Shown here: piece by piece, positions 7,250 to 16,068 of the stretch | Position numbering within the stretch: the stretch's first letter is position 1 | How the letters are laid out: the number at the start of each line of letters is the position of its first letter | Assembly (NCBI GenBank): GCA_965651255.1 | Contig: CBFGRU010000010.1 | Coordinates: 1 to 26,078 of the forward strand | Source of the DNA: CBFGRU01 sp965651255 | GTDB lineage: Bacteria; Planctomycetota; Phycisphaerae; Phycisphaerales; SM1A02 | Length of the DNA: 26,078 nucleotides | Direction of reading: 5' to 3' | Translations under genes and position numbers: made by a program | Notes under the pieces: model-generated | Seen by the model: only the letters and a program-made list of their open reading frames with translations | Databases searched by the model: none | Told to the model about the DNA's origin: nothing

Positions 7250-8185
7250 ATGACTCGTTTCGCGCGAATGACGACGGGGTCGGGGTTTCTTGTGATGACC
7301 GCTTTCCTGGCGACGAGCGCAACATCACACGGCGCGTGGATGAATCCGAGCGCCACGGCGGCTGTCGTCGATGGTGATGAAGACTCCCCGGCGTACATCG
7401 ATCTGATCGGCATCGTGCGCGACTTCAAGGAACGCACCGTGACCGGCGGGCACCCGGACTTTGAACGCCGCCCGGCGAACGGCTTTGCCCTGTATTGCGG
7501 CAACATCGAAGAGACGCTCGATGATGATCGTAAGCCCGTGTTCAAAGGGAACGGATACAAAGTCAATACTCCGTGGCGAGATGCCATGGGCCGCAAGATC
7601 GCACCGAACCTGTATGACCCGACACTGGGGGATACGCCCGGCGCCAAAGGGGCGACCGACACCGGAGCGATCCAGTCGGCGGAGTCGTTTGCCCAATGGT
7701 TCCGCGATGTTCCGGGCGTGAACATGTCGAAGGCGCTCGAACTGCGATTTGTTCGGCAGTCGAATGGCAGTTACGTGTTCGATGACAAGATCGACCCGTA
7801 CTACCGCGACCTGGGCGGCTTCTTCCCGATTGATGGCGACCTGTTCGGCGACTCGCCCGGTTCGCCGAATCACAACTACCACTTCACGTTCGAGCTGCAC
7901 ACAGAGTTCACCTACGACGCAAGTGGTCAGCAGGTCTTTCAGTTCATCGGTGATGACGATGTATGGGTCTTCATTGACGGGCGACTGGTCATTGACCTTG
8001 GCGGCGTCCACAGCGCGACCGACCAGTTTGTCGATCTGAACCGGCTGAATCTCGTTGACGGAGAGACATACAAGCTCGACTTCTTTTTCGCGGAACGACA
8101 CCGCACGCAGTCGAACTTCCGCATCGTGACCAATCTGAAACTGAACAGCGTCACGCTGCCCACCGTCTCTGCTTCGTTCGATTGA
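7250..8185 (+). CDS. Secreted fibro-slime domain protein, short form
   Basis: The 311-residue paralogue of the gene at 5617 shares most blocks nearly verbatim: LIGIVRDFKERT (52-63), HPDFERRP, WFRDVPGVNMS (150-160), GGFFPIDG, SPNHNYHFTFE, FQFIGDDDVWVFIDGRLVID, DFFFAERHRT and an SASFD end. A signal peptide ends near residue 29 (SHGA). The N-terminal half passes from LYD (121-123) directly into PTLGDTPG (124-131). In the long form about 155 residues lie at this point. AAGGGG at 7235-7240 is the likely ribosome site (9 nt). The role is extracellular, probably matrix or adhesion; the two genes look like a tandem duplication followed by module gain or loss. Confidence 0.85.
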   Translation: MTRFARMTTGSGFLVMTAFLATSATSHGAWMNPSATAAVVDGDEDSPAYIDLIGIVRDFKERTVTGGHPDFERRPANGFALYCGNIEETLDDDRKPVFKGNGYKVNTPWRDAMGRKIAPNLYDPTLGDTPGAKGATDTGAIQSAESFAQWFRDVPGVNMSKALELRFVRQSNGSYVFDDKIDPYYRDLGGFFPIDGDLFGDSPGSPNHNYHFTFELHTEFTYDASGQQVFQFIGDDDVWVFIDGRLVIDLGGVHSATDQFVDLNRLNLVDGETYKLDFFFAERHRTQSNFRIVTNLKLNSVTLPTVSASFD

Positions 8186-8222
8186 CGCAGCACTCCTTCG
8201 CGCGTTCTCTTCGGCGCCCTCA

Positions 8223-8265
8223 GGACGGTCGCCCACCCGTGCTCCCCGCCGGGGGGCGGCCGTCC
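8223..8265. terminator. GC-rich stem-loop after the second fibro-slime gene
   Basis: GGACGGTCGCCC (8223-8234) pairs with GGGCGGCCGTCC (8254-8265) through one wobble, with a 19-nt loop. No T run follows, so it is not a classic intrinsic terminator. It sits between the second fibro-slime stop and the FNR start, and could act as a transcript-end stabiliser. Confidence 0.35.
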
Positions 8266-8317
8266 GCCCCTGCGCAGGCAGAGCGAACATCGGCAAGTTG
8301 GACGCCTACAGTCAATC

Positions 8318-9325
8318 GTGACTGAATTGGCTAAACCTCCGATGGAATCCGCTGTGAATGCCCCCGTCCTTCCCGAGGTGCAGATGCACCTTGCTCGACC
8401 CGAAACGCCGGTCGTCGGACGGGTCGTGGAAACCCGTTACTGCACACGCGCCGGTCGAAAGGCCGCTGGCATCGTGCGCCATGTGTCCATCGATGTGTCC
8501 GGCTCGCCGATGGAAGGTCGATTCCGCGTTGGACAGGCGTTCGGCGTACTTCCTCCCGGCCAGGATGCACACGGCAAGCCGCACGCGCTGCGCTTGTACT
8601 CGATTGCATCACCTTCGTTCGGTGAAGATGGCCACGGCCGGGTCCTGTCGACCACAGTCAAACGACTCATCACCGAGCGAGAGCCGATCAAGGCAGGCGA
8701 TGATCCGAATGATCACACGCTGTTTCTCGGTGTTGCATCGAACTACCTCTGCGACCTGAACGTCGGCGATGAAGTCAGAGTCACCGGTCCGCAGGGCAAG
8801 CGATTCCTGCTCCCGTCTGATCCATCGGCCCACGACTACCTGTTCATGGCGACCGGGACGGGCATCGCCCCGTTCCGAGGAATGCTGCTGGAACTTCTCC
8901 GCGGACCGAAGGGGCCGGTCTCATCGGAGATTCATCTGGTGATGGGAGTCCCGTATCGCACGGATCTTCTGTATGACGATCTGCTCACCGAACTCGAACG
9001 GGAGCATCCGAACTTCCACTATCACACCGCGGTCAGTCGAGAAGCGTTGAGCGGTTCGTTACGAGGCCGATACGCGCACAATCTCATCAGTCACGAGTTC
9101 GAGACCTTCGGCCCGTTGCTGCGCCAGGAACGAACGTTGATCTATGTCTGCGGGTTGGCAGGAATGCAGTTCGGGCTGTACCAGACCCTGGCGGGGCATT
9201 CCGTCCATGAAGGGTTCCTGCGAATTGATGAATCGCTCATCGGCATCGATCCGCTGACGTGGGACTTTGAAAGCACCAAGCGCAAGATCAAACCGACGAA
9301 GCGATTGATGCTCGAAGTCTATTGA
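8318..9325 (+). CDS. Plant-type ferredoxin--NADP(+) reductase
   Basis: The 335-residue product has the plant/cyanobacterial FNR pattern. The FAD-binding RLYS is at 92-95, followed by IASP. GVASNYLCDLNVGDEV (138-153) corresponds to the GVCSNFLC segment of PetH-type enzymes, then TGPQGKRFLLP. The NADP-binding segment is ATGTGIAPFRGML (178-190), with YVCGLAGMQ further on. It ends in a Tyr (LEVY), the residue that stacks on the flavin in this family. It would pass electrons between ferredoxin and NADP(H) in the cytoplasm. The start is GTG 8318 without a clear ribosome site; ATG 8342 is an alternative. The last 7 nt overlap the 3' end of the convergent apbE gene. It resembles PetH more than bacterial Fpr-type FNR. 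Confidence 0.88.
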   Translation: MTELAKPPMESAVNAPVLPEVQMHLARPETPVVGRVVETRYCTRAGRKAAGIVRHVSIDVSGSPMEGRFRVGQAFGVLPPGQDAHGKPHALRLYSIASPSFGEDGHGRVLSTTVKRLITEREPIKAGDDPNDHTLFLGVASNYLCDLNVGDEVRVTGPQGKRFLLPSDPSAHDYLFMATGTGIAPFRGMLLELLRGPKGPVSSEIHLVMGVPYRTDLLYDDLLTELEREHPNFHYHTAVSREALSGSLRGRYAHNLISHEFETFGPLLRQERTLIYVCGLAGMQFGLYQTLAGHSVHEGFLRIDESLIGIDPLTWDFESTKRKIKPTKRLMLEVY

Positions 9326-10395
9326 CCGACACTGATCGGGGGCCGCGGGTTGATCATTCGCATCCAGCGACTGGTTCGGGTGATGATCATGTCACCTTCA
9401 TCGTTCGGGCCCGCAATGACGCCCGCATCGCTCGCGTCCGACTCCAGCAGTGCGCTTCCTTGTTCTCGGCCGAGCACGCTCACTGCGGAAGCCAGTGCAT
9501 CGGCAGCCGTCCCCGTTGGTGAAATCACCGTGACTTGAAGTCGGTGGGTAAGTCCCAGCCCGGTTCGCGGATTGACGATGTGCGAGAATCGCTGGCCGTC
9601 AATCTCAACAAACTGGTGACTGTCACCCGACGTCGCGACCGCGACGTGCGCGAGGGGAATCGTCTCACCGGACGGATCGATCCGAACCGACCAGCCACGT
9701 TCGCCCGGAGGTGGTGCGCCGAGGATGAGATCACCCCCCAGATCGATCAGAAACGAGTGAATGCCTCGTTCATTCAACAACGTTGCGGCGGCGTCGCCAG
9801 CCAGTCCCTTGCCGATGCCGCCAAGATCAAGCTGCATGCCGGGACGGGTCAATTCAATGGTTTGTGCGGTTTCATCCAATCGCACATGCTGCCACCCGAC
9901 GAGATCGAGCGCCGCGACGAGCGCATCGACATCGGGCAAGGTCTGGCGCTCTCTCGCTCGGCGCCAGAGATGGACGATGGGGCCGACCGTCGGGTCAAAC
10001 GCGCCGCCGGTGCGGTCTGCATAGTGGATGCTCATCTGAATCGCGTGGAACAGATCCTGACTGGCGACCACCGGCCCGTCGCCCGCGCGGCCATTGAGTT
10101 GAGTCAGTTCACTGTCGCTCTTCCAGTCGCTCAGGGTCTGATCAAGCGTGCGCAACCGTTCAAACGCGACTTGCGCGACGGTGTTTGCGGTCTGTTCGTC
10201 CGGGGAGTACAGGACGATTCGTACCGCCATTCCCATGATCGGTCGAATGAATTCAAACCGACGGTGTCCCGATTGATCTGACGAGTCGGTATAGTGGCCG
10301 TCTGGACCCTGACAGCCCGAGGCCATGAGCGCGCAACCACTTACAACGATGAGAAGAACGAGAATGGCAATGGATTTGGCGAGTTGCACGAGCAT
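9319..10395 (-). CDS. apbE: FAD:protein FMN transferase, lipoprotein
   Basis: ApbE attaches FMN through a phosphoester bond to Thr/Ser of target proteins such as Rnf and Nqr subunits, outside the cytoplasmic membrane. The 358-residue product has a lipoprotein signal with lipobox VSGC (Cys21; a second Cys at 28 is possible). Family motifs are present: PIMGMAVRIVLYS, GGAFDPTVGP, LDLGGIGKGLAGDAA, LIDLGGDLILG, SHIVNPRTGLGL and TAADALASAVSVLG, where the usual DALST Thr is Ser or Ala. It overlaps the convergent FNR gene by 7 nt, a flavoenzyme neighbour. Its ATG (10393-10395) interlocks with the ATG of the divergent SUMF1 gene. A GTG at 10389 would also keep the signal peptide. No Rnf/Nqr genes are in view, so the target is unknown. 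Confidence 0.93.
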   Translation of the reverse strand: MLVQLAKSIAILVLLIVVSGCALMASGCQGPDGHYTDSSDQSGHRRFEFIRPIMGMAVRIVLYSPDEQTANTVAQVAFERLRTLDQTLSDWKSDSELTQLNGRAGDGPVVASQDLFHAIQMSIHYADRTGGAFDPTVGPIVHLWRRARERQTLPDVDALVAALDLVGWQHVRLDETAQTIELTRPGMQLDLGGIGKGLAGDAAATLLNERGIHSFLIDLGGDLILGAPPPGERGWSVRIDPSGETIPLAHVAVATSGDSHQFVEIDGQRFSHIVNPRTGLGLTHRLQVTVISPTGTAADALASAVSVLGREQGSALLESDASDAGVIAGPNDEGDMIITRTSRWMRMINPRPPISVGQ

Positions 10396-11374
10396 GAGCG
10401 TACGACGCGTTCATCGAGCGTGCCAGATGCTGGTGGTGGTGGGTTGGTGCGGCGCACTGGCCGCCTGTCACACGCAGCAAGGAGCGACGGTGAACGCCGG
10501 CATGCTGGCCCCGCCAACGCCGGCCGGTGGCGCCACGGTGGAGGTAGACGATGTCAAAGCGCCCGCGGTGAAGCCGTTGGAACCGTTTTCGCTCCAAGTC
10601 CCCGGCTCCCAGGTGAAACTTGAGATGGTTCCCATTCCGGCCGGTGAGTACGAGTTTGCCGACCCGACTGCTGATGGACAGGTCCGGACGGTGCACGTGC
10701 CGGCAATGTGGGTCGCCACGACAGAGTTGCCGTGGGATGCATTCGATGTCTACGTCTATCGCCTTGATATCGACGATGCTGCGGAGGGGGAGCCGGTCGA
10801 TGCGGTCACTCGACCCAGCAAGCCGTACGTTCCGCCGGATCGTGGGTACGGCCACGAAGGGTACCCGGCGATCGGGATGAGTTTCCACAACGCGAAACAG
10901 TTCTGCGAGTGGCTTTCGAAGAAGACGGGGCACACGGTGCGCTTGCCGACCGAAGCGGAGTGGGAGTACGCCGCTCGCGCTGGACGAACGGCAGAAGAGA
11001 TGGCAGCGCTCGATCTCGAACCGATCGCGTGGCATTATGAGAACGCGAACTTCAAGACGAATCCCGTCGGCAGGAAGAAGGCGAACCCATGGGGCCTGTA
11101 CGACATGCTTGGCAACGTCGCGGAGTGGTGTGAAGGCGCCAACAAGGAACCGGTTGTTCGCGGCGGCTCGTGGGATGATGATCCGAAGGATGTGTCGTGG
11201 ACGCGAAGACAGCCGGATGACCCGATGTGGAACGCGAGTGATCCACAGATTCCCAAGAGCAAATGGTGGCTCGCGGACTGCGGGTACGTTGGGTTTCGGA
11301 TTGTGATCGAGCCCGGCAGACAGGGCCATCCTGCCACACCAGCCCGAAGTGACGATCCAGAGAAGAAGGACTGA
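10394..11374 (+). CDS. SUMF1/FGE-fold lipoprotein without the catalytic cysteines
   Basis: From ATG 10394 the product has 326 residues, an Arg-rich n-region (MSVRRVHR), a hydrophobic stretch and lipobox LAAC (Cys25). The rest is the formylglycine-generating-enzyme fold: MVPIPAGEYEF (78-88), YPAIGMSFHNAKQFCEWLS, RLPTEAEWEYAAR (183-195), NPWGLYDMLGNVAEWCEG, VVRGGSW and a closing CGYVGFRIV. True formylglycine-generating enzymes have a paired Cys cluster after the GGS segment; here that stretch reads DDDPKDVSWTRR, with no Cys. Sulfatase activation is therefore unlikely, and a binding role at the outer membrane fits better. A longer frame opens at 10325, but the signal peptide starts at 10394. It leads a seven-gene + strand cluster; the next gene starts 6 nt after its stop. 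Confidence 0.82.
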   Translation: MSVRRVHRACQMLVVVGWCGALAACHTQQGATVNAGMLAPPTPAGGATVEVDDVKAPAVKPLEPFSLQVPGSQVKLEMVPIPAGEYEFADPTADGQVRTVHVPAMWVATTELPWDAFDVYVYRLDIDDAAEGEPVDAVTRPSKPYVPPDRGYGHEGYPAIGMSFHNAKQFCEWLSKKTGHTVRLPTEAEWEYAARAGRTAEEMAALDLEPIAWHYENANFKTNPVGRKKANPWGLYDMLGNVAEWCEGANKEPVVRGGSWDDDPKDVSWTRRQPDDPMWNASDPQIPKSKWWLADCGYVGFRIVIEPGRQGHPATPARSDDPEKKD

Positions 11375-11380
11375 TTGGAT

Positions 11381-12715
11381 ATGAATTCGCGCAAGTCGAG
11401 TACGAATCCGTTGAGCAATGTTTCTCGTCGCAACTTCATGCGCACCGCGAGCGCGGCAGCGGTACCGTTAACATTTCCCGCCGTGCTGAGTGCCGGCGTT
11501 CATTTGGGCCTTCCACGCCGCGACACGCTGCGCGTCGGGTTGGTGGGATGCGGCGGTCGTGGCACGGGTGCGGCGACTCAGGCGTTGAACGCCGATGAGA
11601 ACACGCGCCTGACCGCGGTGGCCGATGTGTTTCCCGATCGAGTCGAGAGCTGCTTGAACTATCTGACGAATCAGGCGGGTGAGGCAATCACCAGCAAGGT
11701 TGATGTTGACCCTTCCACCCGTTTCACCGGTCTTGATTCATACAAGCAGTTGATCGACAGCGGTGTTGATGTTGTTCTGCTGTGTACGCCGCCGGCCTTT
11801 CGACCGGCGCATCTGCGGTATGCGATTGAACGGGGGAAGCACGTTTTCTGCGAGAAGCCGATGGCAGTGGATGCGCCGGGTGTGCGCAGCGTGATTGAAT
11901 CAGCCAAGCTCGCGAAGGAGCGGAACCTCGCGCTCGTGAGTGGATTCTGCTGGCGATACAGTCTGCCGCAGCGTGCGACGTACGGCCAGATACACGACGG
12001 GGCGATCGGCGACATTCGCGCCATGTACACCACGTACAACGCAGGTGGTTGGGTGACGCCGCGCAAACGCGAGGAAGGGTGGAGCGATGTGGAAGCGCAA
12101 CTTCGCTCGTGGCACTACTTCACGTGGATTTCGGGTGATCACATTGTTGAGCAGGCCTGCCACGCGATCGACTGGATGAACTGGGCGATGAAGGGCGTGA
12201 TGCCGGTGGCTGCCCACGCGGTCGGTGGGCGGCAGGTGCGTGAGGACCTTCCTGAAACCGGACATGTGTACGATCACTTCAGCGTGACGTACGAATTCGC
12301 GAACGGCGCACGCGGGTATCACATGTGCAGGCACTTCCCGAACTGCCCGGGTGACAATACCGCCACGATCATGGGTTCAAAGGGCATCTGCCACTCAAAT
12401 CCCTGGGCGCCGGAGCAGATCCGCATCGAAGGCGAGAACAATTGGCGATATCGCGGTCCGCGGAACGACATGTACCAGACCGAGCACGATGAACTCTTCA
12501 AGTCGATTCGCGATGGTGATGCGATGAACGATGGTGAGTGGATGGCCAACAGCACCATGCTCGCAATCATGGGTCGAATGGCTGCGTACACCGGTCAGAA
12601 CATTACCTGGGAGATGGCGATGAACTCTCAGGAGTCACTGGTGCCGGATCCGATTGTGTACGGCCCGAAGCCGGTTCCGCCCGTGGCGAAGCCGGGTGTG
12701 ACGAAGTTCATCTGA
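11381..12715 (+). CDS. Tat-exported Gfo/Idh/MocA oxidoreductase 1
   Basis: The 444-residue product opens with a Tat signal (SRRNFMR, Arg16-Arg17, then an Ala-rich hydrophobic stretch). The NAD(P)-binding Rossmann motif is RVGLVGCGGRGTG (51-63). The family EKP motif is at 158-160 (CEKPMAV), and SGDHIVEQ with H261 and D264 lies in the C-terminal catalytic domain. Such enzymes oxidise or reduce sugar hydroxyls; Tat export implies folding with a tightly bound nucleotide in the cytoplasm, as in glucose-fructose oxidoreductase. Start is ATG 11381 with GAAGGA at 11365-11370; an in-frame TTG at 11375 is less likely. The gap to the upstream stop is 6 nt and to the next gene 25 nt. Substrate unknown; related to the product at 13726. 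Confidence 0.88.
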   Translation: MNSRKSSTNPLSNVSRRNFMRTASAAAVPLTFPAVLSAGVHLGLPRRDTLRVGLVGCGGRGTGAATQALNADENTRLTAVADVFPDRVESCLNYLTNQAGEAITSKVDVDPSTRFTGLDSYKQLIDSGVDVVLLCTPPAFRPAHLRYAIERGKHVFCEKPMAVDAPGVRSVIESAKLAKERNLALVSGFCWRYSLPQRATYGQIHDGAIGDIRAMYTTYNAGGWVTPRKREEGWSDVEAQLRSWHYFTWISGDHIVEQACHAIDWMNWAMKGVMPVAAHAVGGRQVREDLPETGHVYDHFSVTYEFANGARGYHMCRHFPNCPGDNTATIMGSKGICHSNPWAPEQIRIEGENNWRYRGPRNDMYQTEHDELFKSIRDGDAMNDGEWMANSTMLAIMGRMAAYTGQNITWEMAMNSQESLVPDPIVYGPKPVPPVAKPGVTKFI

Positions 12716-12740
12716 TGTTGAGTACCTGAGCGAGCCAACC

Positions 12741-13685
12741 ATGCTGAATCGGCGAACCTTTTTGCAGAAGGCAGGCAGCATGACGATGCTTGGCGCCATG
12801 GCGTCAACGCTGTCGGGCGAATCAGGCCACAGGATTTCGACGATGCAGGATGAGAAGGATGCCACCAGCGGGCAACGGAAGCGCCCCGGCATGAAGAAGG
12901 CCGTGAAGTACTACATGGTCCAGCCCGGCGACACCGTGCGCGAGAAGTTCGAGTTGCTGAAGGCGCTCGGGTTTGATGGAATCGAACTCGATGCCCCAAG
13001 TAATCTGAACCGGCAGGAAGTGATTGAAGCGCGCGAGGCGACCGGCCTTCCGATACACGGCGTGGTGGACAGTGTGCACTGGTCGAAGCCGTTCTCGCAT
13101 CCTGATGCTGCGGTTCGTGCCGACGGGGTCGTGGCACTGGAACGGGCCATTGAAGATGCGCACGCCTACGGCGCGACGACGGTTCTGGTGGTTCCCGCGG
13201 TCGTGAACAAGTCGGTGAGCTATGCGCAGGCGTGGGAGCGCTCGCAGCGAGAGATTCGCCAGATCATTCCGCTCGCGGAGGAGCTGAACATTCGCATTGC
13301 CTTTGAGAATGTCTGGAATCACTTTCTGCTCTCACCGCTGGAAGCTGCCCGGTATGTCGATTCGTTTGAGAGCAAACACGTCGGCTGGTACTTCGATGTT
13401 GGCAACATCGTGAACTACGGGTGGCCTGAACACTGGATCGAAACGCTCGGACCGCGCGTGTTCAAACTCGACATCAAAGAGTTCAGCCGCAAGAAACGCG
13501 ACGATGAGGGGCTGTGGAAGGGGTTCCAGGTGCCGCTCCTCGAAGGCGATTGCGACTGGCCGGCGGTGATGGCTGCGCTGGATGCGATCGGCTACGAAGG
13601 GTGGGCGACCGCGGAGATCGGCGGTGGTGATCAAGCATACCTGACTGATGTCGCAAAACGCATGGATCGCATCTTTGCATCCTGA
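12741..13685 (+). CDS. Tat-signal sugar phosphate isomerase/epimerase-type TIM barrel
   Basis: The 314-residue product opens MLNRRTFLQKAG, a Tat-like twin-Arg signal. It continues into an AP-endonuclease-2-fold TIM barrel: VREKFELLKALGFDGIELD (66-84), a strand with IHGVVDSVHW, IAFENVWN (Glu189), WYFDVGNI (Asp219), FKLDIKEF (241-248) and TAEIGGG (Glu292). Glu189, Asp219 and Glu292 match metal ligands of this fold. The third ligand, usually His or Gln, is not evident in FKLDIKEF. Members are sugar epimerases or isomerases; in 3-keto-glycoside pathways TIM-barrel proteins of this type process the unsaturated or keto product. Exported members are common next to Gfo/Idh/MocA genes. The reaction here is unknown. 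Confidence 0.82.
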   Translation: MLNRRTFLQKAGSMTMLGAMASTLSGESGHRISTMQDEKDATSGQRKRPGMKKAVKYYMVQPGDTVREKFELLKALGFDGIELDAPSNLNRQEVIEAREATGLPIHGVVDSVHWSKPFSHPDAAVRADGVVALERAIEDAHAYGATTVLVVPAVVNKSVSYAQAWERSQREIRQIIPLAEELNIRIAFENVWNHFLLSPLEAARYVDSFESKHVGWYFDVGNIVNYGWPEHWIETLGPRVFKLDIKEFSRKKRDDEGLWKGFQVPLLEGDCDWPAVMAALDAIGYEGWATAEIGGGDQAYLTDVAKRMDRIFAS

Positions 13686-13725
13686 GCGCGCGAGTGACGT
13701 TTGACAATTGAACGGAGACTTCATC

Positions 13726-15027
<1,302 letters not shown>

Positions 15028-15084
15028 GTCCATGCACGCCTGATCGCACGACCGCATCTCTGAATTGCAGGAGCAACGAAGCGA

Positions 15085-16038
15085 ATGACCGCTCTGAATC
15101 GACGTGACTTTCTTTCCAGCGGTGTCGCCGCCGGCATCGCGGGTACGGCCGGCCTGGGTGCGATCACATCTGCCGCGGCCTCGTCCGAGCGCGTGCCCGC
15201 CGCGCATCATCGCGCGCGGTTCACGCTGGCGTACGCGCCGCACTTCGGCATGTTCCGGCATCACGCGGGCGATGACCCGGTCGCCCAGCTGGAGTTCGCC
15301 GCCGATGAGGGCTTCTACGCATGGGAAGATAACGGCATGGCCGGGCGCAGCATCGACGAGCAGGAGCGAATCGCCCGCGCGATGGAGCGGCTCGGCATCC
15401 GCATGGGCGTCTTCGTTGCAAACTTCGGCACGGCGTTCGGCAAGCAGTCGTTCGTCAACGGCGACCGCGGCATGGTTGAGAATTTCCTCAATGATCTCAA
15501 CAAGGCGGTCGAAGTCGCCAAGCGCGTCAACGCCACCTGGATGACGGTGGTCATGGGCGATTTCAACCCGCGCCTGGAATGGGACTTTCAGACCGCCAAC
15601 GCCGTCGAGATGCTGCGCCGCGGCGCGGAAGTCTTTGAGCCGCACGGGCTGGTGATGGTGCTCGAACCGCTCAACCCCTGGCGCGATCACCCGGGCATGT
15701 TCCTCTCGAAGATTCCCCAGGCCTATCAGATCTGCCGCGCGGTGAACTCGCCCGCGGTCAAGATTCTCAACGATCTCTACCACCAGCAGATCGCCGAGGG
15801 CAACCTGATACCCAACATGGATCGCGCATGGAGTGAGATCGCCTACTTCCAGGTCGGCGACAACCCCGGCCGCAATGAACCCACCACCGGCGAAATCAAT
15901 TACAAGAATGTCTTCGCGCACATCCACCGCAAACAGTTCACCGGCATCATCGGTATGGAGCACGGCAACCATCGTCCGGGCAAGGATGGTGAACGCGCCG
16001 TCATCGATGCCTACCGCGCGTGCGACCCGGCACCATGA
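15085..16038 (+). CDS. Tat-signal hydroxypyruvate-isomerase-like TIM barrel
   Basis: The 317-residue product has a Tat signal (NRRDFLSSG then an Ala/Gly-rich stretch to about residue 33) and a barrel of the hydroxypyruvate isomerase/OtnI type. Hallmarks are MVLEPLNPWRDHPGMFL (191-207, Glu194), VKILNDLYHQQIAEGNLI (Asp230), YFQVGDNPGRNEPTTGEINY (Gln256) and IGMEHGN (Glu292). These four positions match the Glu, Asp, Gln, Glu metal set of that family. The usual His two residues before the Gln is Tyr254. AGGAG at 15069-15073 precedes the start. Family enzymes interconvert hydroxypyruvate and tartronate semialdehyde or isomerise keto-acids and sugars; an exported one in a glycan cluster probably has a different, sugar-like substrate. 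Confidence 0.85.
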   Translation: MTALNRRDFLSSGVAAGIAGTAGLGAITSAAASSERVPAAHHRARFTLAYAPHFGMFRHHAGDDPVAQLEFAADEGFYAWEDNGMAGRSIDEQERIARAMERLGIRMGVFVANFGTAFGKQSFVNGDRGMVENFLNDLNKAVEVAKRVNATWMTVVMGDFNPRLEWDFQTANAVEMLRRGAEVFEPHGLVMVLEPLNPWRDHPGMFLSKIPQAYQICRAVNSPAVKILNDLYHQQIAEGNLIPNMDRAWSEIAYFQVGDNPGRNEPTTGEINYKNVFAHIHRKQFTGIIGMEHGNHRPGKDGERAVIDAYRACDPAP

Positions 16039-16068
16039 TCGATGCACCGTGACAAGGGAGATCGCTTG

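Noticed and set aside
10253..11329. 358-codon minus-strand frame opposite the SUMF1 gene
   Set aside because: Its product is Arg/His-rich without motifs, and the opposite strand carries a clear SUMF1 fold and lipobox.
13701..13706. TTGACA before the second Gfo/Idh/MocA gene
   Set aside because: No -10 element follows at 16-18 nt before the start codon, and the gene sits within a closely spaced cluster.
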